Below, piece after piece: positions 19,124-27,385 of a stretch of 64,000 nucleotides of DNA. The position numbers and the translations under genes were made by a program. The notes under the pieces are model-generated. The model was not told where the DNA came from, made no database searches, and saw only the letters and a program-made list of their open reading frames with translations. Origin of the DNA: UBA2136 sp963974105 (GTDB lineage Bacteria; Pseudomonadota; Alphaproteobacteria; UBA2136); contig CAXBBG010000005.1 of assembly GCA_963974105.1 (NCBI GenBank), positions 62,001 through 126,000 of the forward strand. The letters are read 5' to 3'. Numbering within the stretch: the first letter of the stretch is position 1; each line of letters begins with the position of its first letter.

Positions 19124-20176
19124 TTAGTTAGGATTTACCATGCAAATAAGAGAGTTACTATTCGTACAGGTAGCAGTTATCCCACCCCATCTTCTCCTAT
19201 CTGTGCGACTTGAAGCTGGAAAACCTACATATCCACTACCGGATGTAGAGGCCCAGTTGCCGCAAGTGTATCCAGACGCGCCTGTTGTATTCCAACGGTC
19301 ATGGGCACCAACCGCCCCCTTTCCTGTCCAATACACAATTGGATTGCTAAAATGGTCTCCATCACTCCAATCGTCATAGTTACCAGGCCCCGTACCGTTT
19401 ACATCTGTCGTAAATGTGGCACCACCAATAGTTGTAGAAAATGCTTTTGCGAATGTGTATTCAGTATTTGCTTCTAAATTGTTACATGTCGTATTGTCAC
19501 ACAGCCATGCCTTAGTAGTATACCCTGTAGGGTATCCAGCAGGTTTGCCTTTCCAATCCCTGGACGTTAACTCAGTTTCACACTTAGTATTAGCACCTGA
19601 TAAACCACCTAGAGCACTACCTTGGAAGGTAGCCGAAGTAGCCACAAAATAGTTTAGCTTAGCATTTAAGGCATCTATCCAAGTATCGCCATTACAAAAT
19701 TGCATAATATCTAAAGTGGTATTATATTCTATGGTAGATTCTACATGAGCAGGAGTAGAGCATCCTCCACTGCCTGCTGCAACATAAGTGTTGCCGCTTA
19801 CATTTTCCCAATTATCACCATTGCAAAATTGATAAGTATTCGTTGTGACATTATATTCTAAGGAGCCTTCTGGGGACGCTGGAGATGTACATGCTGTACC
19901 TGTTGCAAGGGGCGCACTGTTACCCATATCAATCCAATTTGCACCATCACAAAACTGTAAAACATTATCGGTATAGCTGTATTGAATAGAGCCATTAATA
20001 CCCGCAGGTCCAGTGCATGCACCATAGGCACTATTTACTACAAATACAAACATGAAAAGCCATGAAAATTTCAAAACAAAACGTGTTAAAACTTGACGAC
20101 AACTATAAAAACCAAAGCCATTTTCTACATATTCACCTAAACCCAAACCTAAAATCCTGCCCATTTTATTTACCAT
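19124..20176 (-). CDS. Secreted modular protein: three Cys/Trp repeats plus DUF1554-like domain
   Basis: A 350-residue exported protein. A long N-terminus with a hydrophobic core (about 33-50, ending NSAYGA) is followed by three about 45-residue modules, each of the form C-x-S/GPA ... G-x-(I/L)-x-Y-N ... QFC(D/N)G-x-x-W. The C-terminal part (from about 175) begins FVATSATFQGSALGGLSGA and contains paired cysteines and a final LICMVNPN, matching the DUF1554 fold known from Leptospira surface lipoproteins. Its repeats are nearly identical to those in the gene at 22079 on the other strand. The role is unknown; surface binding is a guess. Confidence 0.7.
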   Translation of the reverse strand: MVNKMGRILGLGLGEYVENGFGFYSCRQVLTRFVLKFSWLFMFVFVVNSAYGACTGPAGINGSIQYSYTDNVLQFCDGANWIDMGNSAPLATGTACTSPASPEGSLEYNVTTNTYQFCNGDNWENVSGNTYVAAGSGGCSTPAHVESTIEYNTTLDIMQFCNGDTWIDALNAKLNYFVATSATFQGSALGGLSGANTKCETELTSRDWKGKPAGYPTGYTTKAWLCDNTTCNNLEANTEYTFAKAFSTTIGGATFTTDVNGTGPGNYDDWSDGDHFSNPIVYWTGKGAVGAHDRWNTTGASGYTCGNWASTSGSGYVGFPASSRTDRRRWGGITATCTNSNSLICMVNPN

Positions 20177-20348
20177 GCCCTTTTACATTCAATACAACAT
20201 ATATATCAGATACATATAATTATTAAACTTACTTTATATAATATACTATCTATTACAAAAATTTAACAAAAAAAATAGTAACGCATTGAAAAGTATAAAA
20301 TAGCTTAAAATTAACCATGTATTTACAATGTACGTTTAATTGATGGGG

Positions 20349-20440
20349 GGTGCCAGTGGGTGCCGCGCGGGACAGTATAGCGGTAATAATAAACACCAAA
20401 CTTGCTTCTGTGTAAGTACATAAAAAGCAAGTTTAGTGTC
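20349..20440. repeat. Hairpin repeat, copy A
   Basis: Copy A of a repeat found three times in 3 kb. The core ACACCAAACTTGCTT pairs with AAGCAAGTTTAGTGT (one G-T or mismatch position) around an 18-base loop. It lies 20 bp beyond the stop of the chemoreceptor gene and could serve as its terminator. Confidence 0.8.
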
Positions 20441-20460
20441 AGTTGATGGGCGTGTAGAAG

Positions 20461-21633
20461 TTATTTATTTTCTAGTTTTTGCAATGAAGAAATAACATCA
20501 AAGGACGCTTCTTCTAACGAATTTACTAAGTCAGAGATATCTGCATTAGGGTTATCTTTTCTCCGTTTGATCGCATCACTTGCCGAATTATGTACAAGTT
20601 TATGCGGGTGCTCCATTTCGTTAAAATCGTTATTTTTGTCAAACATCTTTTTACCATCCTCATAGTACCATTTACCTAGACGGCAAGTTGTATGATCGCC
20701 AATGGTGGCAAGGTCCAAATCAATACGCCCCATTTCATAATCTACAATTTTCTTTTTCCATAGGGCGTGGTCAGCCTGCGCCAAAATAACAACTTTATTT
20801 TCTATATCTTGCTCAGCTAGTAATGCACGCTGTCCTTCAATAACAGATGTTAAATTATCAAGTAAGTTCATAATATCATCTGTTTGTTTGTCATTTTTAT
20901 CAGCTTCTTGGGAAACTTCAAATATGCTCTCTGATATTTGCTGTGAAGCTTCTGACTGCTCTTGTGTTGAATGTGCAATATTGTCCATTAAAACTTGAAT
21001 TTCATTTGCAGAAGCTGAAAGCATATTTACTTTTTCAGTGCCATCAATAACACTTTGTTGTGATTCATTAACAGCCGTAAACACCTTTTCAACTTCATTG
21101 TGAATTTCGTTAATTGTTATAGCAATTTCAGCTGTTGCGCTTTGTGATTGTGTTGCTAGCTTTCGTACTTCATCTGCAACTACAGCAAAACCTTTACCTG
21201 CTTCACCAGCTCTGGCTGCCTCAATCGAGGCATTTAAAGCTAGTAAGTTAGTTTGGTCACTAATACCATCAATAGTTTTAACAACTTGTTGTATTTTGCC
21301 TGAAGCTTTTTGTAGTAGCCCCATACATTCAGCCGTATTGGTCATTTTAGTATTAATTGACTGCATTACATCAATAGCTTCTTGTACTTCATTGTTTACA
21401 CGTACTGCTGTTGTAGAAGCGTCAGAAGCATGCGCTGCAATTCCATGTACTGTTGAAGCCATTTCTTCGCTTGCACTTGCTGTTGTGTTGACAAGGTCAT
21501 GTATATTCACGGAAGCTTTGCGAATTTTGCTTGTTTGCATTGCAACATCAACTACAGACATCGAAGCATCGACAATCCCTTTTAGAAGTTGGGGTAAAAT
21601 ATTATTTTTCTGCTGGCGCTTAAAAGTAAACAT
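20461..21633 (-). CDS. Soluble methyl-accepting chemotaxis protein with C-terminal CZB domain
   Basis: A 390-residue cytoplasmic chemoreceptor. There are no transmembrane helices. The signalling hairpin tip is visible as GISDQTNLLALNASIEAARAG followed in frame by the VVADEVRKLA stretch, flanked by heptad coiled coil. The C-terminal 110 residues are a chemoreceptor zinc-binding (CZB) domain with an HALW-type His, then DHTTCRLGKWYY, then HPHKLVH, giving the 3His/1Cys zinc site. CZB receptors are known to sense zinc or hypochlorous acid. The ATG at 21633 is preferred; the longer frame starts at TTG. No other chemotaxis gene is in the window. Confidence 0.9.
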   Translation of the reverse strand: MFTFKRQQKNNILPQLLKGIVDASMSVVDVAMQTSKIRKASVNIHDLVNTTASASEEMASTVHGIAAHASDASTTAVRVNNEVQEAIDVMQSINTKMTNTAECMGLLQKASGKIQQVVKTIDGISDQTNLLALNASIEAARAGEAGKGFAVVADEVRKLATQSQSATAEIAITINEIHNEVEKVFTAVNESQQSVIDGTEKVNMLSASANEIQVLMDNIAHSTQEQSEASQQISESIFEVSQEADKNDKQTDDIMNLLDNLTSVIEGQRALLAEQDIENKVVILAQADHALWKKKIVDYEMGRIDLDLATIGDHTTCRLGKWYYEDGKKMFDKNNDFNEMEHPHKLVHNSASDAIKRRKDNPNADISDLVNSLEEASFDVISSLQKLENK

Positions 21634-22078
21634 GTTTTTTTTATCTTTATTTCTTGTTGATGTCAATCTTGGTTTTTGTCAAGCTCAGCCCTAACTTTAC
21701 ACAGCTTTACATTTCGATATAATTTGTCATACTTGACGTTAATTTGCAAAGACTTTATCTTTACAGCGCGGTTTCATTATGTGTAAGGCTTAAAGGTGCC
21801 AGTAGGTGCTGTTCACGTATGTATCGCGGGACAGTATAACGGTAATAGTAAACACCAAACTTGCTTCTGTATAAGTGTTACAAGCATAAAAACAGCCCCT
21901 CTCATCTTCAAAAAACCTAAATCCTGTTCCGAAAATATTTTTTGCTAATAAACAGGATGTCTGCCCCCATTTATATATCGCCAAACAATTGATATTATTT
22001 AATATATCTTGATTTAAAACATTAAAGAATATAAGTTAAAAACATATTTAATACTTTTTAAAAGGTTCCTGAAAATTG
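21634..22078. other. Intergenic between divergent chemoreceptor and LamG-like gene
   Basis: 445 bp. It contains hairpin-repeat copy B and AT-rich flanks that must hold the two divergent promoters. No gene is visible. Confidence 0.4.
21795..21879. repeat. Hairpin repeat, copy B (right arm lost)
   Basis: Shares with copy A the GGTGCCAGT start, the GACAGTATAACGGTAATA block and the AACACCAAACTTGCTTCTGT left arm, but the matching right arm is missing, so it can no longer fold. Confidence 0.75.
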
Positions 22079-23227
22079 ATGAGACTCAAACGATGTAAAA
22101 CACTCTTATGTTTATCGCTTTTGATAACAAGCAACGCGTACGCTGCATGCACATCTCCATCTGCTGCGGCTGGTTCAATGCATTATAACTATACCAACAA
22201 TGTTTTACAGTTTTGTGATGGTGCCGACTGGACAGATATGGGGGACAGCTCTCCCTCGGCAGCAGGAACAGCATGTACATCTCCAGCGTCCCCAGAAGGC
22301 TCCTTAGAATATAATGAAACCAATAATGCTTATCAATTTTGCAATGGTGACACTTGGAAAACCGTAAGCGGCCAAAGTTATGCTGCAGCTGGCAGTAGCG
22401 GTTGCCTGGCCCCTTCCTTTGGGGAGAAGACAATAGAATATAATACATCGTCAAATAAAATGCAGTTTTGCAATGGTGACACTTGGATAAATACAACCAA
22501 GTCAACTATTGCGAGCACTATACCATTTACAGAAAACCTTGTTCTTTGGCTTGATTCAGAAGATATTGACGGTGACGGGGCCATTGAAGGCGTTTCTGAA
22601 ACCGGGATAACTGCAGGTAAAGTAACGCTTTGGGTTGATAAGTCATCTCAAGGAAACAATGCTATTTCAGAAGGGGATGACCCAACATTTGCAGAATCTG
22701 TTGATGGACGCAACATGATTGAATTTAACCTCAACCGATTGATCATCGGCCAACCCGCAAGCTTAGCATACACACCTCAAAGCACTTCTATGACTATATT
22801 TATTGCCGTTAATAATGACAATGGCACACAAGGTGCTTATATATCTAAAGCTGGTTCAACCGGAAATCTTCGAGGCCCGTACATATTCGGACAAAGTAAT
22901 CAGGTTGATGTATTCTCTGGTGGTGTGCAACACCCTGATCTAGACAATTACAACATTGGTAATGAGTATTATTCATACATTTTAGAAGCAAATTCAAGTG
23001 GTGCCTATTTTTACACCGGAGGCATTGTTAATTTAACAGCAGGATCTATCGGTACTGGCTCAAATACGTCTGACTGGATACTGGGAGCGAGACGCACTAG
23101 CGATACCAACACCGGTGCAGGGTTCGAAATGGATGGTGGTCATATTGGTGAAGTTATTATATTCGACCTGGCACTTTCAGACGCGTCGCGTACAACTATT
23201 GAAGACTACCTTGCTTCTAAATGGTAG
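22079..23227 (+). CDS. Secreted modular protein: three Cys/Trp repeats plus LamG-like domain
   Basis: A 382-residue exported protein with a clean signal peptide ending SNAYA. Three modules (Y-N ... QFC(D/N)GD-W) like those of the gene at 19124 occupy about residues 20-140. The C-terminal 240 residues form a concanavalin A/LamG-like jelly roll: LVLWLDSEDIDGDG, then WVDKSSQGNNA, then GHIGEVIIFDLALS and a final DYLASKW. This domain usually binds glycans or proteins outside the cell. The ATG at 22079 is chosen over the TTG just before it. A 49-nt stretch (22268-22316) is identical to its inverted partner. Confidence 0.75.
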   Translation: MRLKRCKTLLCLSLLITSNAYAACTSPSAAAGSMHYNYTNNVLQFCDGADWTDMGDSSPSAAGTACTSPASPEGSLEYNETNNAYQFCNGDTWKTVSGQSYAAAGSSGCLAPSFGEKTIEYNTSSNKMQFCNGDTWINTTKSTIASTIPFTENLVLWLDSEDIDGDGAIEGVSETGITAGKVTLWVDKSSQGNNAISEGDDPTFAESVDGRNMIEFNLNRLIIGQPASLAYTPQSTSMTIFIAVNNDNGTQGAYISKAGSTGNLRGPYIFGQSNQVDVFSGGVQHPDLDNYNIGNEYYSYILEANSSGAYFYTGGIVNLTAGSIGTGSNTSDWILGARRTSDTNTGAGFEMDGGHIGEVIIFDLALSDASRTTIEDYLASKW

Positions 23228-23324
23228 AGATACCAATATGCCATTTGCTCACCAAACAAACAGCTTCGCTTCGCACATGTGTTTTAAGTGTACATGTATA
23301 ATGCAAGTTGGCAATGATGGATGT

Positions 23325-23414
23325 TGTTCACGGACATTCCGTGGCAGAGTATAACGGTAATAGCAAACACCAAACTTGCTTCTGTATAAGTACATGAATG
23401 GCTAGCTTAGTGTC
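23325..23414. repeat. Hairpin repeat, copy C
   Basis: Contains the TATAACGGTAATAG block, the AACACCAAACTTGCTTCTGT left arm and a partly degenerate right arm GGCTAGCTTAGTGTC. It lies about 100 bp after the LamG-like gene. Confidence 0.75.
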
Positions 23415-23436
23415 GATTGAACGAGAGGTAAAGTAT

Positions 23437-23470
23437 AAAAAAAAAAGCCACCCATACAAGTGACTTTTTA
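23437..23470 (-). terminator. Terminator of the divergent Nudix gene
   Basis: On the minus strand AAAAAGTCAC pairs with GTGGCTTTTT around an eight-base loop (one mismatch), followed by a long T run, 12 bp after the stop. Confidence 0.75.
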
Positions 23471-23481
23471 TTCGCTAACAG

Positions 23482-24177
23482 TTAACTAGTAATACCAAAA
23501 GTACCAGCAATAGTACCACCGAATTCAAAGACAAGAGCACTAAGTGCTACAGGTTTTGAAGAACCATGAGTTACTACAGCAGGAGCATCTTTAACTCGTA
23601 CCGCACTCCATGTATTCCAATCAATAGAATTTATAAACTCTTCAGCATTGTTAGGATTAACCCAAATCAACGCTTCAGTATCAGTATTCGTTGCATTGTT
23701 ACACAACGAAACAGAAGTACAGTCACCAACCCATGTTTTAGAGCCAGCAGGAATTTTTACACCACCAACTTCTTCCATGAGTTCACGACGAGCCGTTTCG
23801 CTAATATCACTATCAGCTAACTCTTTATGACCACCAGGAACAGAAACAGCTTGTAAATAACCAGCCTTATCCTGAACACGTACTAGAAGATAGTTTTCAC
23901 CATCTTTAGCAAATACGACACCAATGTTAGCTGTATTAGCCAATAATAGTATTGTAAAATTTCTCGTGTTATCTGAATTCCCATGAGGATGAACAGATAC
24001 AGAAAGGCTTGGCGCCATTTGGTTGGTACGATCAATAGAAGATTTAATCACAGTATAACCAGCATCAAAGGCCAAGCTATTGTAGTTTGCTAGTATCTCA
24101 TCATCAGATAAGTCTTTGTGCAAACTGTTTACTGCATTGTAAATCACACTAGTTTTTGGAGCATTTAATATATTCAT
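23482..24177 (-). CDS. Divergent Nudix-domain protein
   Basis: A 231-residue protein. The N-terminal 75 residues are unrecognised; from about 85 the chain looks like a Nudix fold: GVVFAKDGENYLLVRVQD, VSVPGGHKELADSD and ARRELMEEVGG. The box is off-register: counting back from REL, the Glu expected after GX5 is an Asp or Ser, as if a residue had been inserted. Catalysis is therefore uncertain. The ATG at 24177 follows GGAAAATT; the longer frame begins at TTG. It sits in the accessory stretch between copy C of the hairpin repeat and the first long direct repeat. Confidence 0.75.
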   Translation of the reverse strand: MNILNAPKTSVIYNAVNSLHKDLSDDEILANYNSLAFDAGYTVIKSSIDRTNQMAPSLSVSVHPHGNSDNTRNFTILLLANTANIGVVFAKDGENYLLVRVQDKAGYLQAVSVPGGHKELADSDISETARRELMEEVGGVKIPAGSKTWVGDCTSVSLCNNATNTDTEALIWVNPNNAEEFINSIDWNTWSAVRVKDAPAVVTHGSSKPVALSALVFEFGGTIAGTFGITS

Positions 24178-24298
24178 AATAATTTTCCATAGGATATCAA
24201 CCAAAATCAGAATGATTTCAGTTAGAAAAACGTTAATCAAGATCAATAGTCTTAGTTACATATGGTGTTTAGTATTAATTTTACAAGTAATATTACTG

Positions 24299-24408
24299 AC
24301 TTCGTACAACCTCTTCGCACCCTCTCCAACCACCATAAATCTCACACACACCCTCACATCAACCCACCACCTAAAACACACGTTTGTACCACCAGTTTAT
24401 ACCTTGTG
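24299..24408. repeat. Long direct repeat, left copy
   Basis: About 96 bp align without gaps to 27114-27209 with roughly five differences, then similarity fades. The plus strand is almost free of G after the first 20 bases (A/C-rich). It lies between the Nudix gene and the tmRNA segment. Confidence 0.9.
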
Positions 24409-24457
24409 TGTGCAAATACATGTAACAATTTGAAATGTATAGTGAATTTTAAAATGA

Positions 24458-24690
24458 TGGGTCGGGGGGGGGGAGTCGAACCCCCGTCCGCAATTAAGTC
24501 TTGTAACAGGCTACTACATGTTTAGTTTCTAATTTATTTCTCCTAAACGCTGTCGGAAAACATACCACGCACAAGCCGCCCGCTAAAGTTTTAACCTTCG
24601 GGTCACGGCATCCCCTCTAGCGAGTACATCTAAATATAAACCAAATACAAACCTCAATGTACGAAAGTCGCGACTAAGTAATGAAATAAG
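24458..24690 (-). ncRNA. ssrA: tmRNA 3' (acceptor/pseudoknot) portion; tag-coding part not found
   Basis: On the minus strand the 3' end reads like tmRNA. It has ACTAAACATGTAGTA, then GCGGACGGGGGTTCGACTCC as the T-arm entry, a C-rich acceptor strand and a genomic CCA at 24458-24460. Upstream are the conserved GGTTAAAACTTTAGCG and CGACAGCG stretches and paired segments compatible with pseudoknots (CGCTAGAG with CTTTAGCG, GTACAT with ATGTAC). The 5' acceptor strand, the tRNA-like D-loop region and the tag ORF are not upstream, where a terminator and a CDS stand, nor in the 280 bp downstream. It is either one piece of a split tmRNA or a 3' duplicate left by an integration event. The 5' boundary is approximate. 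Confidence 0.65.
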
Positions 24691-24710
24691 GAAGGTTAAA
24701 TATAGATATA

Positions 24711-24741
24711 AAAAAAGCACCCCCATAAAGGAGTGCTTTTA
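24711..24741 (-). terminator. Terminator of the FG-GAP-type gene
   Basis: AAAAGCACTCC pairs with GGGGTGCTTTT (one mismatch), followed by T on the minus strand, 22 bp after the stop. Confidence 0.8.
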
Positions 24742-24762
24742 CATCGTTAAGTAGGTTAAACG

Positions 24763-26520
24763 TTATTCAAAAAAACGAATATGAATACCTATAGTGTTGT
24801 GGTTAATAAGAGCGTCTAAATCTCCGTCACCATCCATATCAGCTAAAGTTGCACCCACTGAGTTAGTAAGAGCGCCCCCCATGTTATTGTATTGGTTGGT
24901 CATGTAATCATCAGCATGCACAATTTCTTGTTGGCTTAATACTGCATAGTCACCACTTGCATTTTCATGTAAAAGAACCAGCTCTAGGCTTGAATTAAAC
25001 ACATTACCACCTAATGAAGAGTAAGCTGCGATTAAAACATCACCGATACCATTTCCGTCAACATCTCCAGCAGGTATCATATATCCTAGTCGTCCATTCC
25101 CAAATGGCGTACCATTCTTAGTAACAGTAAATGTTTTAACCGCTTTAATAGTAAAATCACTATTCATGAGGGCAATTTCATATCCACCATCCACAGGTGA
25201 GCTATGCATTAAATCAACCACACCGTCCCCATCAACATCACCAGCAACACGGTATACACCTGTAGTAACTGAATCTTGGAAGTGTTTAAGCTCTTTTACC
25301 GTACCGTCAATATTCATTAAAACAAGAACAGTAACATCTCGCACTAATGTATAGCCCAATTGCTCACGTGCATAAACGTATTGCTTATTTGCACTACCGC
25401 GAATAACAGTAATAAAATCCATCACACCATTCGCATCAACATCGGCATAAGCTTCCGTTTGAGATTCATTAAAAAGAAGCCCTCCTGGCATACTTTCAGG
25501 TAAATTACCAACAGCATTGGAAACTTTAACTGTGCCTATCACACTGTAGCCATCTGCTTCATTATCGTCTAATAACAATATATGAAAACTTTGACCAACA
25601 AGTAAAACGTCCGTTGTGCCATTGCCGTCAAAATCACCCACGGGTTTTAAATAACTATAACTATAATTACCTGAATCAATTTCAAAACCAGTGTTTTTAA
25701 CAGCTTTGTAACCAATAGGTTGGTATGACTTAACAGTTCCGTCTGAATTTGTAGAAACAATAAACATTCTTGTACCATATTCATCTAATAGCAAAGGAGA
25801 AGAGCTAGACCTCCCTATCGATCCTTGAGTTATGAACTCTTTAATGCCATTGCCATCTTTATCATCCAGCATAACAACATCTCTTCCAAAGTTTACTTTA
25901 TCGGCAGCGCTTTGAATCACAATAGGCAGCTCTGTAATGCTAGCATCACCAACAAAAGTTGTACCCATAGGACCAGAAGGAATAAAGTTCCCCTTGCTTT
26001 CATAAACAGGGCCAGGTGAGCTTGGATAACCAATATCACGCACTAATGCGTAGTCAAAAACAACATGACGATCATCGGACGTGGCGTTTGATATTTCAAT
26101 ACCTTCAAGGCCTTCAATACCGCCTAGCGACACGACATATACCTCATATATGCCACCTACTTGACTATAACTCCCTTCAGTCACGCCATTTGCTGTGTAA
26201 ATCAAGACTTTTACATCGACTGATCTCCAGTCGGCTGTGTGTCTTAAAGTGCCTATTTCAATCCAATATGACTTTTCAGGTACTGCGTCGGATAAGTCTA
26301 TATAAATTGAACCCGGCTCAGCAGGATCTACCGCGCTTGCCTTGCCTGCGACATACTGACCATCGTGTGCATTAGCATGAGTTTTATGAACCCAATTACC
26401 TGTGTAGGTAATACGAGCATCATCTTCTTCAATAATAGTTTCTACAGCTAGTTCTGCCTGAGCAGAAAACGCCAAGAATGCCGAAAGCGCCACAGCGCAA
26501 AGTATAGATTTTATCTTCAT
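24763..26520 (-). CDS. Secreted FG-GAP/VCBS-type beta-propeller protein
   Basis: A 585-residue exported protein with signal peptide MKIKSILCAVALSAFLAFSA and cleavage after AQA. The first 170 residues look like a golvesin or carbohydrate-binding-like beta domain (ARITYTGNWVHKT). The rest has at least five FG-GAP type repeats with calcium loops: DDKDGNGIKEF, GDFDGNGTTDV, ADVDANGVMDF, GDVDGDGVVDL, GDVDGNGIGDV and ADMDGDGDLDA. Such propellers act as adhesins or carbohydrate-binding surface proteins. GAGG precedes the ATG at 26520. It is the main gene inside the direct-repeat-bounded segment. Confidence 0.85.
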   Translation of the reverse strand: MKIKSILCAVALSAFLAFSAQAELAVETIIEEDDARITYTGNWVHKTHANAHDGQYVAGKASAVDPAEPGSIYIDLSDAVPEKSYWIEIGTLRHTADWRSVDVKVLIYTANGVTEGSYSQVGGIYEVYVVSLGGIEGLEGIEISNATSDDRHVVFDYALVRDIGYPSSPGPVYESKGNFIPSGPMGTTFVGDASITELPIVIQSAADKVNFGRDVVMLDDKDGNGIKEFITQGSIGRSSSSPLLLDEYGTRMFIVSTNSDGTVKSYQPIGYKAVKNTGFEIDSGNYSYSYLKPVGDFDGNGTTDVLLVGQSFHILLLDDNEADGYSVIGTVKVSNAVGNLPESMPGGLLFNESQTEAYADVDANGVMDFITVIRGSANKQYVYAREQLGYTLVRDVTVLVLMNIDGTVKELKHFQDSVTTGVYRVAGDVDGDGVVDLMHSSPVDGGYEIALMNSDFTIKAVKTFTVTKNGTPFGNGRLGYMIPAGDVDGNGIGDVLIAAYSSLGGNVFNSSLELVLLHENASGDYAVLSQQEIVHADDYMTNQYNNMGGALTNSVGATLADMDGDGDLDALINHNTIGIHIRFFE

Positions 26521-26916
26521 GAGCGGTTTCCTCAAACGAGAGTAAAGAATAAAGCGAAGATTTTCGCCATTGATTCAAAGTTATTCAAAAACATCTAACG
26601 TTACCGTAAGTGCATTGTTTTAAAGGTATAATAGATGTTCCGTCTAATTTTGAAACGTGGTTGTAACATGCGTTAATTGCAACGTCAAACTTATTATGCA
26701 ATTATGTAGTGTATGTATATTTAAAAATATAACCTTTGTAACAAAACATTATATTCTCGCTCAAAGTAGCTGCTACACTCACTTCAAATTCATTCAAATG
26801 AAGGCTACTATGCAGTTCAAAACCATCTATCAAGTGATTGCCCTGAATTCCACTGTATTTTAACGAACTTAAAATTACTGTCTCAGCAAATTAGCTTTAC
26901 CTTACACAAATACGAT
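26521..26916. other. Intergenic upstream of FG-GAP-type gene
   Basis: 396 bp, AT-rich, containing the minus-strand promoter of the FG-GAP-type gene. From about 26767 the plus strand is open in the same frame as the small ORF at 26917, without an ATG, GTG or TTG start. Confidence 0.4.
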
Positions 26917-27108
26917 ATGGTAGATGAACAGCTTTTCGACTTCTTTAAGAATTTAGAATGCCTATTGTTACAGTTACAAGACACAAAAGCAGGCTATGAT
27001 GACTCTAAGCAATTGCTAAGGTTTTTGTACGGCACATTTGCTGGCTTCTGTTTTATTAAAGGTGATATTGGCTATGATATTGTAGAAAAAATGGTAGAAG
27101 ACTTATAA
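26917..27108 (+). CDS. Small acidic helical protein, possibly 5'-truncated
   Basis: 63 residues from the first ATG, predicted helical and acidic (MVDEQLFDFFKNLE ... GYDIVEKMVEDL). The frame continues open upstream for about 50 further codons that also look protein-like, but with no usual start codon and no ribosome site before 26917. The gene may therefore have lost its start. It ends 5 bp before the right copy of the long direct repeat. No family is recognised. Confidence 0.4.
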   Translation: MVDEQLFDFFKNLECLLLQLQDTKAGYDDSKQLLRFLYGTFAGFCFIKGDIGYDIVEKMVEDL

Positions 27109-27113
27109 GTCCA

Positions 27114-27222
27114 ACTTCGTACAACCTCTTCGCACCCTCTCCAACCACCATAAATTCCACACACACCCTCACATCAACACACCACTCAAAACACACGTTT
27201 GTACCACCACTTTGTACCTGTG
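27114..27222. repeat. Long direct repeat, right copy
   Basis: Second copy of the A/C-rich repeat at 24299-24408, same orientation, about 95 % identical over the first 96 bp. It lies between the small acidic ORF and tRNA-Leu. Confidence 0.9.
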
Positions 27223-27385
27223 GCATACAGTAGCTTATAACTACATGTCAAATTAGATTGAAATTTTCAATAAAAGAATAGATTTTGCACTGCGTGAAGA
27301 CCTTATGGGTAAAGTGTATTTAACATACATGAGCCCATAAGCAGCTGAGCAAAGTGTGAAAGATAGCTTTTAGGGGATTTTTCAA

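Noticed and set aside
23228..23354. Possible extra ORF downstream of the LamG-like gene
   Set aside because: It overlaps the gene end in another frame and the hairpin repeat, with no ribosome site.
20349..23414. Integron attC interpretation of the hairpin repeats
   Set aside because: ACCAAAC/GTTTAGT resembles R-box pairs, but it deviates from the RYYYAAC/GTTRRRY consensus, the genes between have mixed orientation and their own spacing, and no integron integrase is present.
26657..26863. 68-residue plus-strand reading frame rich in Cys and Val
   Set aside because: No ribosome site, odd composition, and it overlaps the upstream part of a different frame that looks more protein-like.
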